Shown here one piece after another: positions 11,320 through 20,507 of a DNA stretch of 64,000 nucleotides (position 1 is its first letter; each line of letters starts with the position of its first letter). The DNA lies in contig SVOS01000003.1 in the NCBI GenBank assembly GCA_015066245.1, positions 124,001-188,000 on the forward strand. The letters are read 5' to 3'. Below the pieces are notes generated by a model, which saw nothing but the letters and a program-made list of their open reading frames with translations, had not been told where the DNA came from and searched no databases. A program made the translations under genes and the position numbers. Source of the stretch: Oscillospiraceae bacterium. Its GTDB lineage: Bacteria > Bacillota > Clostridia > Oscillospirales > Acutalibacteraceae.

Positions 11320-11367
11320 AATCTTAACTGTTTATCTAAGTAAATTATATTTAAGGAGTGTACTTAT

Positions 11368-13035
11368 ATGCTTTCAGACATCCAGATTGCCCAGCAAACT
11401 ACACTTACACCTATTACCGAAATTGCAGCTCAGCTCGGTATTTCTGCTGATGAGCTTGAGCTTTACGGTAAGTATAAAGCAAAGCTTTCCGACGAGCTTT
11501 CCGAGAGAGTAAAGAACAACCCCGATGCAAAGCTTATTCTGGTAACTGCTATCAATCCTACACCTGCAGGTGAGGGTAAAACTACCACAACCTGCGGCTT
11601 GGGTCAGGCTATGGCTAAAATCGGCAAAAAAGCTATCATTGCTCTTCGCGAGCCTTCTTTAGGTCCCGTATTCGGTATCAAGGGCGGAGCTGCAGGCGGC
11701 GGTTACAGTCAGGTTCTTCCCATGGAGGACATTAACCTTCATTTCACAGGTGATATGCATGCAATTACTGCTGCCAACAACCTCCTCTGTGCTATGATTG
11801 ATAATCATATCCATCAGGGTAATCCTCTTGGCATCGACCAGAGAAGAATTCTCTTCAAGCGTTGTCTTGATATGAACGACAGAGCCTTAAGACAGACAGT
11901 ATGTGCCCTTGGCGGCAAGATTAACGGCTTCCCCAGAGAGGATGGTTTCCAGATTACCGTTGCTTCTGAGGTTATGGCTATCCTTTGTCTTGCATCAGAT
12001 ATCATTGATTTGAAGACAAGACTCGGCAATATCCTCGTTGCTTATACTGTTGACAACAAGCCCGTATATGCTCGTGATATCAAGGCAGAAGGTGCTATGA
12101 CTGCACTGCTCAAAGATGCCTTAAAGCCCAACCTTGTTCAGACTATAGAGGCTACTCCCGCTATTATGCATGGTGGTCCTTTCGCAAATATTGCTCACGG
12201 ATGTAACTCTGTAAGAGCTACAAAGCTTTCTATGAAGCTTGCTGATTACTGTATTACAGAAGCAGGTTTTGGCGCTGACTTAGGTGCCGAGAAGTTCCTT
12301 GACATCAAGTGCAGATATGCAGGTCTGAAGCCCTCTGCAATTGTTATTGTTGCAACTTGCCGAGCTCTCAAATATAACGGTGGTGTTCCCAAGGCTGAGA
12401 CAGGTAATGAGAATGTTGAGGCTCTCAAGAGCGGTATCGTAAACCTCGGTGTTCATATTGAAAATATGCGCAAGTACGGTGTGCCTGTTGTTGTTGCTAT
12501 CAACAGATTCGGCACAGACACAGAGGCAGAGCTTAAGCTTATTGAAGAATATTGTATCGAAAAGGGTGCTGATTTTGCACTTTCCGATGTATTTGCAAAC
12601 GGTGGTGAAGGCGGCGTTGACCTTGCTAAGAAGGTTGTAGAGGCTTGTGAGAAACCCTCTGATTTTGCACCTATCTACGATGCAGATGCTGACATCAAAA
12701 CAAAAATTGAGACTATCGCTCGCGAAATCTATCGTGCAGACGGTGTAAACTACACAACTGCAGCAGAAAAGGCTATCAAAGAGATTGAGTCTTTAGGTGC
12801 ATCAAATCTTCCTATCTGCGTTGCAAAAACTCAGTATTCCATGTCTGACGACCCCACACTTCTGGGTGCTCCCACAGGATTCAAGATTACAATCCGCGAC
12901 CTCAAGCTTTCTAACGGTGCAGGATTTATCGTAGTATACACAGGCGATATTATGACAATGCCCGGTCTTCCCAAGGTTCCTGCTGCCGAGCGTATTGATG
13001 TTGACGAGCAGGGCGTAATCTCAGGTCTTTTCTGA
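11368..13035 (+). CDS. fhs: Formate--tetrahydrofolate ligase
   Basis: A full-length 555-residue enzyme that makes 10-formyl-THF from formate, THF and ATP, feeding one-carbon metabolism. The ATP-binding motif [11 protein letters not shown] (about residues 65-75) is followed by the family blocks [25 protein letters not shown] and [18 protein letters not shown] lies about 8 bases before the ATG. Codon use is strongly biased, which suggests high expression. It heads an operon with tsaE, tsaB and rpiB, an arrangement with no obvious metabolic logic. Confidence 0.97.
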   Translation: MLSDIQIAQQTTLTPITEIAAQLGISADELELYGKYKAKLSDELSERVKNNPDAKLILVTAINPTPAGEGKTTTTCGLGQAMAKIGKKAIIALREPSLGPVFGIKGGAAGGGYSQVLPMEDINLHFTGDMHAITAANNLLCAMIDNHIHQGNPLGIDQRRILFKRCLDMNDRALRQTVCALGGKINGFPREDGFQITVASEVMAILCLASDIIDLKTRLGNILVAYTVDNKPVYARDIKAEGAMTALLKDALKPNLVQTIEATPAIMHGGPFANIAHGCNSVRATKLSMKLADYCITEAGFGADLGAEKFLDIKCRYAGLKPSAIVIVATCRALKYNGGVPKAETGNENVEALKSGIVNLGVHIENMRKYGVPVVVAINRFGTDTEAELKLIEEYCIEKGADFALSDVFANGGEGGVDLAKKVVEACEKPSDFAPIYDADADIKTKIETIAREIYRADGVNYTTAAEKAIKEIESLGASNLPICVAKTQYSMSDDPTLLGAPTGFKITIRDLKLSNGAGFIVVYTGDIMTMPGLPKVPAAERIDVDEQGVISGLF

Positions 13036-13036
13036 T

Positions 13037-13450
13037 ATGAATGAATATATAACAAATTCGCCCGAAACTACCGAAGCTGCCGCCAAGGATTTTGCGTCTA
13101 CCCTCAAGGGTGACGAGGTAATTGCTCTTTACGGCGGTCTCGGAATGGGCAAAACCACTTTTGTCCGAGGTCTTTGCTCTTATTTCGGTATAAATAGCGG
13201 TGTTTCAAGTCCCACATTTGCCATCGTAAATGAATATAACGGCGATATCAGGATTTTTCATTTTGATATGTACCGCATTAATTCATGGGATGATCTTTAT
13301 TCCACAGGTTTTTTCGATTATATCGGTCAGGGCTTGTGTATAATTGAGTGGAGCGAAAACATCGAAGCAGCCTTACCTGAAGATACAATACGAGTAGAGC
13401 TTCAGAAGGGCGAAGGCTTTAATGACAGAATTATTAAAAGGATAAGCTGA
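13037..13450 (+). CDS. tsaE: TsaE, ATPase of tRNA t6A modification
   Basis: A 137-residue P-loop protein with Walker A GGLGMGKTTFVRG near residue 36, plus the family blocks SSPTFAIVNEY and FDMYRI. TsaE works with TsaB and TsaD to add threonylcarbamoyl to A37 of ANN-decoding tRNAs. It starts one base after the fhs stop, and tsaB follows after one base, so the three genes are surely co-transcribed. Confidence 0.94.
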   Translation: MNEYITNSPETTEAAAKDFASTLKGDEVIALYGGLGMGKTTFVRGLCSYFGINSGVSSPTFAIVNEYNGDIRIFHFDMYRINSWDDLYSTGFFDYIGQGLCIIEWSENIEAALPEDTIRVELQKGEGFNDRIIKRIS

Positions 13451-13451
13451 T

Positions 13452-14162
13452 ATGAAAATTTTAGCTTTTGATTCTACTGCAACTGCTGCCTCTGTAGCTA
13501 TATGCGAAGAAGGTAAGGTGCAGACAGAATTTTTTGTTAATGCAGGACTTACTCATAGCCGCACTTTGATGCCTATGCTGGATGCTGCGCTTAAAAATAC
13601 AGATAGTGACCTTAAGAGCATTGATGCTCTGGCAATTTCCAACGGCCCCGGTTCCTTTACAGGTGTGCGTATAGGTGTTGCAGTGGTAAAGGGTATTGCT
13701 TTTGCCGAGAATTTGCCTTGTATCGAGGTTTCTACCCTTGAGTCCATGGCATATAACTTGACATTGACCGATTGTATTGTGTGTGCGGTTATGGATGCAC
13801 GATGTGCCCAGGTTTATAGTGCTGTATTTGAGATTAAGTACGGCGAAGTAAACAGATGTTGCCAGGACAGAGCTATCTCTATAGCTGATTTGAAGTCAGA
13901 GCTTAATACTTCTTATCAAGGCAAGCGTATTATTCTTGTAGGCGATGGGGCAGAGCTTTGTTTCAAGGAGTTTATGGACACAACGCTATCTGTTGAGCTT
14001 GCACCTGCAGCGTTGCGTTTTCAGCGAGCTTCGTCAGTCGCTGCTGCGGCTTTTGACAAACTCAGTAAAGGCGAAAAAACAAAATCGGCCAATGAGCTTT
14101 TGCCTGCATACCTGAGACTTTCTCAGGCTGAAAGAGAACTTAAGAAAAAGGAGAATAAATAA
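13452..14162 (+). CDS. tsaB: TsaB, t6A biosynthesis scaffold protein
   Basis: A 236-residue ASKHA-fold protein: KILAFDSTATAASVAI at the N-terminus, HSRTLMPML and the SNGPGSFTGVRIGV loop near residue 63, all typical of TsaB, the inactive paralogue that dimerises with TsaD. It directly follows tsaE. The rimI and tsaD genes that often come next are absent; rpiB follows instead. Confidence 0.94.
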   Translation: MKILAFDSTATAASVAICEEGKVQTEFFVNAGLTHSRTLMPMLDAALKNTDSDLKSIDALAISNGPGSFTGVRIGVAVVKGIAFAENLPCIEVSTLESMAYNLTLTDCIVCAVMDARCAQVYSAVFEIKYGEVNRCCQDRAISIADLKSELNTSYQGKRIILVGDGAELCFKEFMDTTLSVELAPAALRFQRASSVAAAAFDKLSKGEKTKSANELLPAYLRLSQAERELKKKENK

Positions 14163-14163
14163 A

Positions 14164-14607
14164 ATGAGAAAAATTGCTTTAGGTTGTGACCACGGCGGTC
14201 TTGATATCAAGAATGCAGTCAGAGACTATCTTGAGAGCGAGAAAATCGCCTACACAGACTTTGGTACTTTCAATACTGACAGTGTTGACTATCCCGAATA
14301 TGCACTTAAAGTTGCTGACGCAGTAGCAGGTGGTGACTATGAGTCAGGTATTATCTGCTGCGGTACAGGTATCGGTGTATCGATGGTTGCAAATAAGGTT
14401 AAGGGCATCCGTGCAGCAGTTGTTACAGACGAATTCTGTGCAGAGATGACACGTCGCCACAACAACGCAAATGTTCTTTGTATGGGTGGTCGAGTTATCG
14501 ACAGAGTAATGGCAGTCAAACTTGCTGATATTTTCCTTAATACTGAGTTCGACGGCGGCAGACACGAAAATCGTGTACAGATGATCACAGACATCGAAAA
14601 CAGATGA
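14164..14607 (+). CDS. rpiB: Ribose-5-phosphate isomerase B
   Basis: A 147-residue RpiB/LacA-B family enzyme interconverting ribose-5-phosphate and ribulose-5-phosphate. The N-terminal GCDHGGLDIKNAV and the active-site segment GIICCGTGIGVSMVANKVKGI (Cys about residue 65) are present, as is the R-HNNAN-type block. Its start lies one base after the tsaB stop, with AAGGAG in the end of tsaB. A terminator follows. Confidence 0.95.
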   Translation: MRKIALGCDHGGLDIKNAVRDYLESEKIAYTDFGTFNTDSVDYPEYALKVADAVAGGDYESGIICCGTGIGVSMVANKVKGIRAAVVTDEFCAEMTRRHNNANVLCMGGRVIDRVMAVKLADIFLNTEFDGGRHENRVQMITDIENR

Positions 14608-14620
14608 TTATTTAACATTT

Positions 14621-14655
14621 ACTTCCGGGTGTTCAAAGATACCCGGAAGTTTTCT
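14621..14655 (+). terminator. Terminator of the fhs-tsaE-tsaB-rpiB operon
   Basis: A 10-bp perfect stem (ACTTCCGGGT with ACCCGGAAGT), 10-base loop, then TTTCTGCTTTTT. Confidence 0.85.
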
Positions 14656-14666
14656 GCTTTTTATAC

Positions 14667-14695
14667 TTGATTTTTTATTTGATATATTGTATAAT
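14667..14695 (+). promoter_or_regulatory. Sigma-A promoter for tRNA-Leu
   Basis: TTGATT (14667-14672), a 17-base spacer and TATAAT (14690-14695), ending 18 bases before the tRNA. Confidence 0.75.
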
Positions 14696-14713
14696 ACACA
14701 AAGTTAAATATTC

Positions 14714-14799
14714 GCCGGTGTGATGGAATGGCAGACGTGACGGACTCAAAATCCGTTGGTAGCGATACCGTGCGGGTTCAAGTCCCGCCACCGGCACCA
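14714..14799 (+). tRNA. tRNA-Leu (anticodon CAA)
   Basis: An 86-base class II tRNA including encoded CCA. The acceptor GCCGGTG pairs with CACCGGC; the anticodon stem ACGGA/TCCGT holds loop CTCAAAA (anticodon CAA, reading UUG); a long variable arm and the T-loop TTCAAGT follow. The discriminator base is A, as expected for leucine. Confidence 0.97.
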
Positions 14800-14809
14800 C
14801 GAAAAAAAG

Positions 14810-14842
14810 TCTCTTTTGTCTATGTAGATAAAAGAGATTTTT
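14810..14842 (+). terminator. Terminator after tRNA-Leu
   Basis: An imperfect A/T-rich stem built on TCTCTTTT with AAAAGAGA is followed by TTTTTT. Confidence 0.7.
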
Positions 14843-14845
14843 TAA

Positions 14846-14874
14846 TTTACAAACTCGTGTTATTGTGTTAATAT
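14846..14874 (+). promoter_or_regulatory. Sigma-A promoter upstream of radC
   Basis: TTTACA (14846-14851), a 17-base spacer, and TAATAT (14869-14874) with an extended TGT just before it. Confidence 0.6.
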
Positions 14875-14907
14875 TTATATTAAATAAAACTTATGGAGAA
14901 TCAATCT

Positions 14908-15594
14908 ATGCCTAATGAACATACTGGTCATCGCAAAAGGATGAAAGAGCGATTTCTTGACACTCGTTTTGACGGATATCAGGAACATGAGATCCTTGAG
15001 ATGATTTTATATTATGTCTATCCCAGAACAGATACAAATCCTCTTGCTCACAGATTGTTAAGAGAATTCGGTTCTTTATCTGCCATATTTGATGCTCGTA
15101 TTGATACACTTGTTGGTGCTGGTCTTACACAGAACGCCGCACTCTTTCTTACGATGATACCTGATATCTCAAGGGTGTATCTTGATGACAGAAATAATAA
15201 TAAATCTAAGATTATCGACTTCGAAAATCTGGGGGACTATTTTATTCCTAAGTTTATCGGCAGAGACGAAGAAGTAATGATTTTGCTTTTAGCTGATGCA
15301 AAGGGAAAAGAATTATACAGTGGAGTTGTCTCTAAAGGAAGTTTTACAGCTTCCGAGGCTCCCATAAGAAGGATTGTTGACCTGGCTATGAGGTATAATG
15401 CTGCAACCGCAGCCATAGCCCACAATCATCCCAGCGGCGTAGCATTACCCAGCAGGTCAGATATCGATGCTACCAAAGAGGTCTGCAAGGCTCTCAATTT
15501 AGTAGGCGTGCTGATGGTTGATCATCTTATTGTAGCCGATGATGATTTTGTATCCATAAGAGATACCCAACTTTGTGATGAACTTTTGTGCTAA
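14908..15594 (+). CDS. radC: RadC-family JAB/MPN-domain protein
   Basis: About 228 residues. The N-terminal part has the RadC helix-hairpin-helix-like region (GHRKRMKERF, YQEHEILEMILYYVYPR). The C-terminal MPN domain carries the metallo-site motif HNHPSG near residue 172 and a following Asp in SRSD. The name RadC implies DNA repair but the function remains unclear in the family. ATG 14908 is preferred because GGAG at 14895-14898 lies 9 bases upstream; an ATG at 14893 has no ribosome site. Confidence 0.88.
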   Translation: MPNEHTGHRKRMKERFLDTRFDGYQEHEILEMILYYVYPRTDTNPLAHRLLREFGSLSAIFDARIDTLVGAGLTQNAALFLTMIPDISRVYLDDRNNNKSKIIDFENLGDYFIPKFIGRDEEVMILLLADAKGKELYSGVVSKGSFTASEAPIRRIVDLAMRYNAATAAIAHNHPSGVALPSRSDIDATKEVCKALNLVGVLMVDHLIVADDDFVSIRDTQLCDELLC

Positions 15595-15620
15595 CTATCT
15601 TTATTTGAGGTACATATAAA

Positions 15621-16163
15621 ATGCGAAATCAAGATTTACAAAAATTAATATTGGCAGCAATGTTTCTTGCGATTGCTATTGTGATACCTTTTGTAACTGC
15701 CCAGAATCAGGATTTGGGAAATTTACTATTGCCGATGCACCTGCCCGTTTTGTTGTGCGGACTTGTATGCGGTTGGTATTATGGCTTTGCGGTGGGAGTA
15801 ATTGCACCATTGTTCAGAAGTGTGATTTTTACTATGCCGGGACTTTTTCCAAGAGGAATTATAATGGCATGCGAACTTGGAACTTACGGATTGGTTATAG
15901 GACTTATTTACGGCTTGTTTAAGAAACAAGATATTTTTAAGGTGTATATTTCTCTTGTTTCTGCTATGCTTATGGGCAGAATTGTGAAAGGCATTGTTCA
16001 GTTTTCTATATTGGGATTTAATGAAAAATTATTTTACGGTTTTTTGTCGAGTGCATTTTTAGAGGCGATTCCCGGTATACTTTTGCAGTTGATTCTGATA
16101 CCTGCAATAATAATAACCCTTGACAGAACAAAACTTGTGCCGTTTAAAAAGAAAGGAGCATAA
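15621..16163 (+). CDS. ECF transporter S component (substrate unknown)
   Basis: A 180-residue protein with about five to six membrane helices and the S-component pattern LLPMHLPVLLCGLVCGWYYGFAVGVIAP after the first helix. S components bind a vitamin or related solute and dock onto a shared EcfA/A'/T energising module, which is not in this window. The specificity cannot be read. GAGGT lies about 10 bases before the ATG. It ends one base before the DUF362 gene, so the two share a transcript. Confidence 0.8.
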   Translation: MRNQDLQKLILAAMFLAIAIVIPFVTAQNQDLGNLLLPMHLPVLLCGLVCGWYYGFAVGVIAPLFRSVIFTMPGLFPRGIIMACELGTYGLVIGLIYGLFKKQDIFKVYISLVSAMLMGRIVKGIVQFSILGFNEKLFYGFLSSAFLEAIPGILLQLILIPAIIITLDRTKLVPFKKKGA

Positions 16164-16164
16164 A

Positions 16165-17046
16165 ATGAATAAATCCAAAGTGTATTTTACCAAAGAAATT
16201 TCTGCAGAAAGCCTTGTAAGAATTTTCGATGCACTTGATACCGAGCTAAAGGGCAAAACCTGTGTCAAGCTTTCCACAGGCGAGGCAGGAGGTCATAATT
16301 TTCTTGACCCTAAGCTTATAGCTCCCCTTGTAAATAAGCTGAGCGGAACAATAGTCGAATGTTGCACTGCTTATGCAGGCAAAAGAATTGACCCTAAAGA
16401 CCATTGGCAGGTAATAAAGGATCACGGATTTACCGAAATAGCTCCTTGCGACATTATGGACGAAAATGGGGACTTTGCAATTCCTGTAAATAACGGTTTT
16501 CATCTTAAGGAAAATTTTATCGGTGAAAACTTTAAGAATTATGATTCTATGCTTGTGCTTTCTCACTTCAAAGGCCATGCTATGGGCGGATTTGGTGGAG
16601 CACTTAAGAACGTAAGCATCGGCATTGCCTCAACAAAAGGCAAAACAAATATCCACACCGCCGGCATTACACACGATTATCATGTTATCTGGCAGAATAC
16701 TGCACCTCAGGATGTATTTCTTGAGTGTATGGCAGATGCCTTTAAGTCAGTTATCGACTATATTGGCAAAGAAAATGTTCTTTATATCAATGTCGCCAAT
16801 CGTTTGTCCGTGGATTGTGACTGCGATTCTCATCCTGCAGAGCCCGAAATGGGGGATATAGGCATTTTCGCTTCTTTAGACCCGGTAGCAATCGATAAAG
16901 CATGTTATGATGCAGTCAAAAATTCACCCGACAGAGGTAAAGCCGCTTTAATCGAAAGAATGGATTCCCGACACGGTGTTCATACTGCTGAGGCAGCCGC
17001 TGAGCTTAATCTTGGCAGCCTTGAATATGAAATAATTAACATCTGA
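16165..17046 (+). CDS. DUF362 family protein lacking the ferredoxin insert
   Basis: A 293-residue DUF362 protein, recognisable from the HFKGHAMGGFGGALKNVSIG block near residue 135 and CDCDSHPAEPEMGDIGIFASLDPVAID near residue 220. Many members carry two CxxCxxC [4Fe-4S] clusters in a central ferredoxin-like segment; that segment is missing here, which explains the shorter length. The function of the family is not established. AAAGGAG lies 5-6 bases before the ATG. It pairs with the ECF gene upstream and ends at a terminator. Confidence 0.82.
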   Translation: MNKSKVYFTKEISAESLVRIFDALDTELKGKTCVKLSTGEAGGHNFLDPKLIAPLVNKLSGTIVECCTAYAGKRIDPKDHWQVIKDHGFTEIAPCDIMDENGDFAIPVNNGFHLKENFIGENFKNYDSMLVLSHFKGHAMGGFGGALKNVSIGIASTKGKTNIHTAGITHDYHVIWQNTAPQDVFLECMADAFKSVIDYIGKENVLYINVANRLSVDCDCDSHPAEPEMGDIGIFASLDPVAIDKACYDAVKNSPDRGKAALIERMDSRHGVHTAEAAAELNLGSLEYEIINI

Positions 17047-17063
17047 TTGTGTAATTTTTTAGA

Positions 17064-17096
17064 AAGCCGTCTTTTCTTGATGAAGACGGTTTTTTT
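17064..17096 (+). terminator. Terminator after the DUF362 gene
   Basis: AGCCGTCTTTTC pairs with TGAAGACGGT around a short loop, followed by a run of seven Ts. Confidence 0.85.
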
Positions 17097-17128
17097 CATA
17101 TATATAGATAAAAATTACAAGTTTTTGC

Positions 17129-17157
17129 TTGCATATTCCTAAGTATTGTATTATAAT
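17129..17157 (+). promoter_or_regulatory. Sigma-A promoter of the capsule/EPS locus
   Basis: TTGCAT (17129-17134), a 17-base spacer and TATAAT (17152-17157). The transcript would start near 17164, giving a leader of about 60 bases before the first gene. No competing promoter of this quality is seen until after the locus. Confidence 0.75.
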
Positions 17158-17224
17158 AACAATGATATAGTAGGGATATAGTGTAACTGTACCCTTTTAG
17201 CGTCTTTTATGAGGTGTTTTTACA

Positions 17225-17977
17225 ATGAGCCGAGCTGAAAAAGGAAAAAAAGAATATTTTACCATAGATTTAATGCATATCTTATCCTCTGTATGGAAAA
17301 GAATCTGGATTGTTATTGTTTGTGGCGTATTAGGTGCGGTTATCGGATTTTCTATTGCAGCTTTTGCAATTCCTCCGTCCTACAGCTCAGCAATCATGCT
17401 TTATGTTAACAACAGTTCGCTTTCAATCGGTGGTGCAAGCTTCAGCATTTCTTCTTCAGAAATCACTGCGGCACAAAGCCTTGTTAAGACATACGGCTCT
17501 CTTCTCAAAAACCGAACAACTCTTGAGACAGTTATCGAAAAATGCGGTGTTGATTATACCTACGAAGAGCTTTATTCAATGATTGAGACTTCAGCTGTTA
17601 ACGATACAGAGATTTTACAGGTACGCGTTACATCTAACGACCCTTATGAAGCAGCAGATATTGCAAACTGTATTGCTGAGGTTCTTCCCAAGAGAATTTC
17701 CGAGATTATCGAGGGCAGCTCTATGGCGGTTGTTGATTCAGCCGTAGTAAACCTTAACAAGGTGTCACCAAGTATTACAAAGCATGTTGTACTTTTCGGT
17801 GTTATCGGCGGCTTGCTTTCTCTTGCGGTTCTTGTAGTAATGGCTGTCATGGATGATACTATCCACGACGAGGAGTATATCCTTAATAATTATGATTATC
17901 CAATTCTTGCAAAGGTTCCTGACCTGCATATGTCTGACAGTAAAGGTTATGCTTACTACAAAAAGAGCAGCAGATAA
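17225..17977 (+). CDS. Wzz/YveK-type polysaccharide co-polymerase
   Basis: A 250-residue chain-length determinant of the Gram-positive CpsC/YveK type. It has an N-terminal cytoplasmic stretch, a membrane helix (about residues 30-50), an extracytoplasmic loop, and a second helix (about 190-210). The family motif QVRVTSNDPYEAADIAN is near residue 130. It regulates polymer length and activates the separate CpsD kinase encoded next. GAGGTG lies about 9 bases upstream of the ATG. First gene of the locus. Confidence 0.9.
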   Translation: MSRAEKGKKEYFTIDLMHILSSVWKRIWIVIVCGVLGAVIGFSIAAFAIPPSYSSAIMLYVNNSSLSIGGASFSISSSEITAAQSLVKTYGSLLKNRTTLETVIEKCGVDYTYEELYSMIETSAVNDTEILQVRVTSNDPYEAADIANCIAEVLPKRISEIIEGSSMAVVDSAVVNLNKVSPSITKHVVLFGVIGGLLSLAVLVVMAVMDDTIHDEEYILNNYDYPILAKVPDLHMSDSKGYAYYKKSSR

Positions 17978-17995
17978 GGGTAGTGAGGTGACATA

Positions 17996-18754
17996 ATGAT
18001 GATAAAGAAGAAATCACGCAAAAATATCCCTGCGGGCAGTACTGAAGGAACCCTGCATAAAAACCTTGAGTTCACCGCCATTGAACAGTATAAACTTCTC
18101 AGAACAAACCTTAGTTTTACAGTTCCTGCTGATGTTAAGTGCCCGATTATCGGTGTAACAAGCTCAATCAGAGGCGAGGGCAAGAGTACAACCGCGGTTA
18201 ACCTTTCCTATGTACTTGCTGAAAACGGCAAAAAGGTACTTTTGGTAGATGCCGACCTTCGTATTCCCAGTATCGCTAAGAAGATGGAGATGAACAGTTC
18301 TCCGGGACTTACCGATTTTCTGATGGATTATGAAAGCCAGCAGCTAAGTGTTTTCAAATCAAAGCTCCTTGATAACTGGTATATTTTACCATCAGGCAAT
18401 CTGCCTCCTAACCCCTCAGAGCTCCTTGGCTCACGAAGAATGGAACAGATTTTTGGTATTCTTTCCGAAAAGTTTGACTATATTATTGTAGACTTACCTC
18501 CGGTTAACATCGTTTCTGATGCCTTGGCAATTTCAAACTTTATCACAGGTCTTGTGGTTGTTATCCGTCAGGAATATACTTCAAGAAAAGAGCTTGAGCA
18601 TTGCTTCAGACAGATTAAGCTGTCAAATGTTAAAGTTTTGGGATGTGTTCTTAACGGCTCCAGAAACGAAAAAGGCTCTTACGGCAGATACAAAAAGTAT
18701 TATAAGTATTATAAGTCCCAGCCTTACGGCGAAAACAGTAAATCGAATTCATAA
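17996..18754 (+). CDS. cpsD: CpsD/CapB-type tyrosine kinase (BY-kinase)
   Basis: A 252-residue bacterial tyrosine kinase with Walker A RGEGKSTT near residue 60, Walker A' LLVDADLRIP near 83 and Walker B YIIVDLPP near 165. The C-terminus is a tyrosine cluster (YGRYKKYYKYYKSQPYG), the expected autophosphorylation site. It works with the preceding co-polymerase to control polysaccharide assembly. GAGGTG lies about 7-10 bases before two consecutive ATGs; either may be used. A cognate CpsB/YwqE phosphatase is not seen in this locus. Confidence 0.92.
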   Translation: MMIKKKSRKNIPAGSTEGTLHKNLEFTAIEQYKLLRTNLSFTVPADVKCPIIGVTSSIRGEGKSTTAVNLSYVLAENGKKVLLVDADLRIPSIAKKMEMNSSPGLTDFLMDYESQQLSVFKSKLLDNWYILPSGNLPPNPSELLGSRRMEQIFGILSEKFDYIIVDLPPVNIVSDALAISNFITGLVVVIRQEYTSRKELEHCFRQIKLSNVKVLGCVLNGSRNEKGSYGRYKKYYKYYKSQPYGENSKSNS

Positions 18755-18802
18755 TTTTTGTAGTTAATACATTTTAATAAATACAGAAAGGGAGATTCTA
18801 TT

Positions 18803-19474
18803 ATGAAAAAGTTTTTTGCGATTATCCTTATGGCAGTTATGGTGTTTACCATGACATTCACAGCAGGTGCTGCACCCGGCGGATTTATTGACAGCCCTTC
18901 TTTCAACAAGGCTCCTATCATTATCGAGTATTACAACTCTGATGGCGAGTGTACAGGTGTAGTATATGTTACATCTTATGGTGACAGAAATGTACTTGAA
19001 TTAGTCGAGCGTGAAAATATCGAAAAGGCTTATGAGAGCATCCGTAATACAACAACTATTTCTTCTCTTGTTCCTGACCTTGCTGATATTGCTGAAAAGC
19101 TCAACGTTTCACCTGATAATCTTGCAGTAAGCGACCTCTTTAATCTCAGCCTCAAGGATTGTCTTAATCACGATGAGCATGGTTATTTTTCTATCAAGCT
19201 TCAGCCTGAGACAGTTGAAAACTTCGTAGGTCTTATGTACTTCGAAGATGGTCAGTGGCATGTGATTGAAGATGCAAAGGTGGAGGGCGATTGCCTTATC
19301 TTCACAACAGATGTACCTCGTGCATTGGCTATTGTTGTTGACGTTGATGGCTCTGTAGTTGATGTTCCAATCACAGGTGATGTGTTCTCCTGGATTCTTG
19401 TTGCTGTTATGGCAGCTGCAGCAGTAGGTGTAGTTGTTGTATTCATCTCTTACAAGAAGAAAAAGAGTGCATAA
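18803..19474 (+). CDS. Secreted surface protein of unknown function with VPITGD-type sorting signal
   Basis: A 223-residue protein with a signal peptide (MKKFFAIILMAVMVFTMTFTAGA), an extracellular region of about 165 residues, and a C-terminus made of VPITGD, a hydrophobic stretch (VFSWILVAVMAAAAVGVVVV) and a basic tail (YKKKKSA). That tripartite ending resembles the PxTGD sortase signals common in Ruminococcaceae, so wall anchoring is likely, though plain membrane anchoring is possible. No known catalytic domain is recognised. AAAGGGAG lies about 9 bases before the ATG. Its place between CpsD and the LCP ligase suggests a role in polymer attachment or export. Confidence 0.72.
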   Translation: MKKFFAIILMAVMVFTMTFTAGAAPGGFIDSPSFNKAPIIIEYYNSDGECTGVVYVTSYGDRNVLELVERENIEKAYESIRNTTTISSLVPDLADIAEKLNVSPDNLAVSDLFNLSLKDCLNHDEHGYFSIKLQPETVENFVGLMYFEDGQWHVIEDAKVEGDCLIFTTDVPRALAIVVDVDGSVVDVPITGDVFSWILVAVMAAAAVGVVVVFISYKKKKSA

Positions 19475-19485
19475 GGTAAATTAAT

Positions 19486-20487
19486 ATGAAAACAACAAAG
19501 AAAAACAGAACTAAAATTATTCATGTTCTCTTGATTGCGTTCCTTGTTGTTGTGTTTGTTGTGTCCGGTGTGTTGCTTCTTAACCGATGGGAAAGCGGTC
19601 AGGGACTATTTCCTGCACATGATGAAGATAGCGACAATAATAAAAACATTACCGTCAATGGTGTGGACTATACCATGAATCCCGATATACAGACTATACT
19701 TCTGTTAGGTTTGGATAAGTTTGAGGTTTCCACAGAGGATGCGGGCTATAAAAATGACAGACAAGCTGATTTCCTGATGCTTTTTGTCATCAATAACAGT
19801 ACTAAATCCTACTCTGCTATTCACCTTAACCGTGACACAATTGCTGATATTAATGTTTTAGGTGTAGCAGGTAACAGAATTGATACAATAAGTGCACAGC
19901 TTGCGCTTGCACATACCTACGGAAACGGCAAAGAAGTCAGCTGCAGAAATACCGCTGATGCTGTTTCCTCATTGTTCAATGGTATTGATATACAGCATTA
20001 TATGTCGGTTACTATGGATGCTGTTCCTATGATTACCGACCTTGTTGGTGGTGTAGAGGTAGAAATTACCGATGATTTCACCGGTGTCGAGGATGCGTTT
20101 GTTATGGGTGAGACAGTAACACTCACCGGTGAGAATGTTTTGACCTATGTACGCACTCGTCAGGGCCTTGAAGATAGTACCAATACCACACGTATGCAAA
20201 GACAAAAGACATATCTTTCATCTTTTTTTGATGCTTTTAACGCAAAAGTAAAAGAGGATGAAAACTTTGCATTAACTGCATCAACTGAAATTTCAGAATA
20301 TATGGTATCAAATTATACCATTAACCAGCTTGAGAATCTTATCAATAACCTTTCGGATTATGAATTTACACAGATTTATGATGTTGAGGGTGAGTCGAAA
20401 GTCGGCGAAAAGTTTATGGAGTTTCATGTTGATAAAGAACAATTAAACGACATGATTCTCAACTTATTCTATTTAAAAGCTGAGTGA
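19486..20487 (+). CDS. LytR-CpsA-Psr (LCP) family glycopolymer ligase
   Basis: A 333-residue protein with an N-terminal membrane helix (about residues 10-28) and an LCP domain from about 60: ILLLGLDKF, the ligand-binding HLNRDTIADI, and the RTRQGLEDSTNTTRMQRQ block with conserved arginines. LCP enzymes transfer undecaprenyl-phosphate-linked glycans to peptidoglycan, forming a sugar-1-phosphodiester bond. In this locus it is the likely wall-attachment enzyme for the polymer. It follows the surface protein after 11 bases. Confidence 0.92.
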   Translation: MKTTKKNRTKIIHVLLIAFLVVVFVVSGVLLLNRWESGQGLFPAHDEDSDNNKNITVNGVDYTMNPDIQTILLLGLDKFEVSTEDAGYKNDRQADFLMLFVINNSTKSYSAIHLNRDTIADINVLGVAGNRIDTISAQLALAHTYGNGKEVSCRNTADAVSSLFNGIDIQHYMSVTMDAVPMITDLVGGVEVEITDDFTGVEDAFVMGETVTLTGENVLTYVRTRQGLEDSTNTTRMQRQKTYLSSFFDAFNAKVKEDENFALTASTEISEYMVSNYTINQLENLINNLSDYEFTQIYDVEGESKVGEKFMEFHVDKEQLNDMILNLFYLKAE

Positions 20488-20507
20488 TTAATTTTTAGAT
20501 TATACGT

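Noticed and set aside
11148..11367. Tetrahydrofolate or other riboswitch before fhs
   Set aside because: The leader downstream of the promoter is only about 40 bases and shows no conserved aptamer elements.
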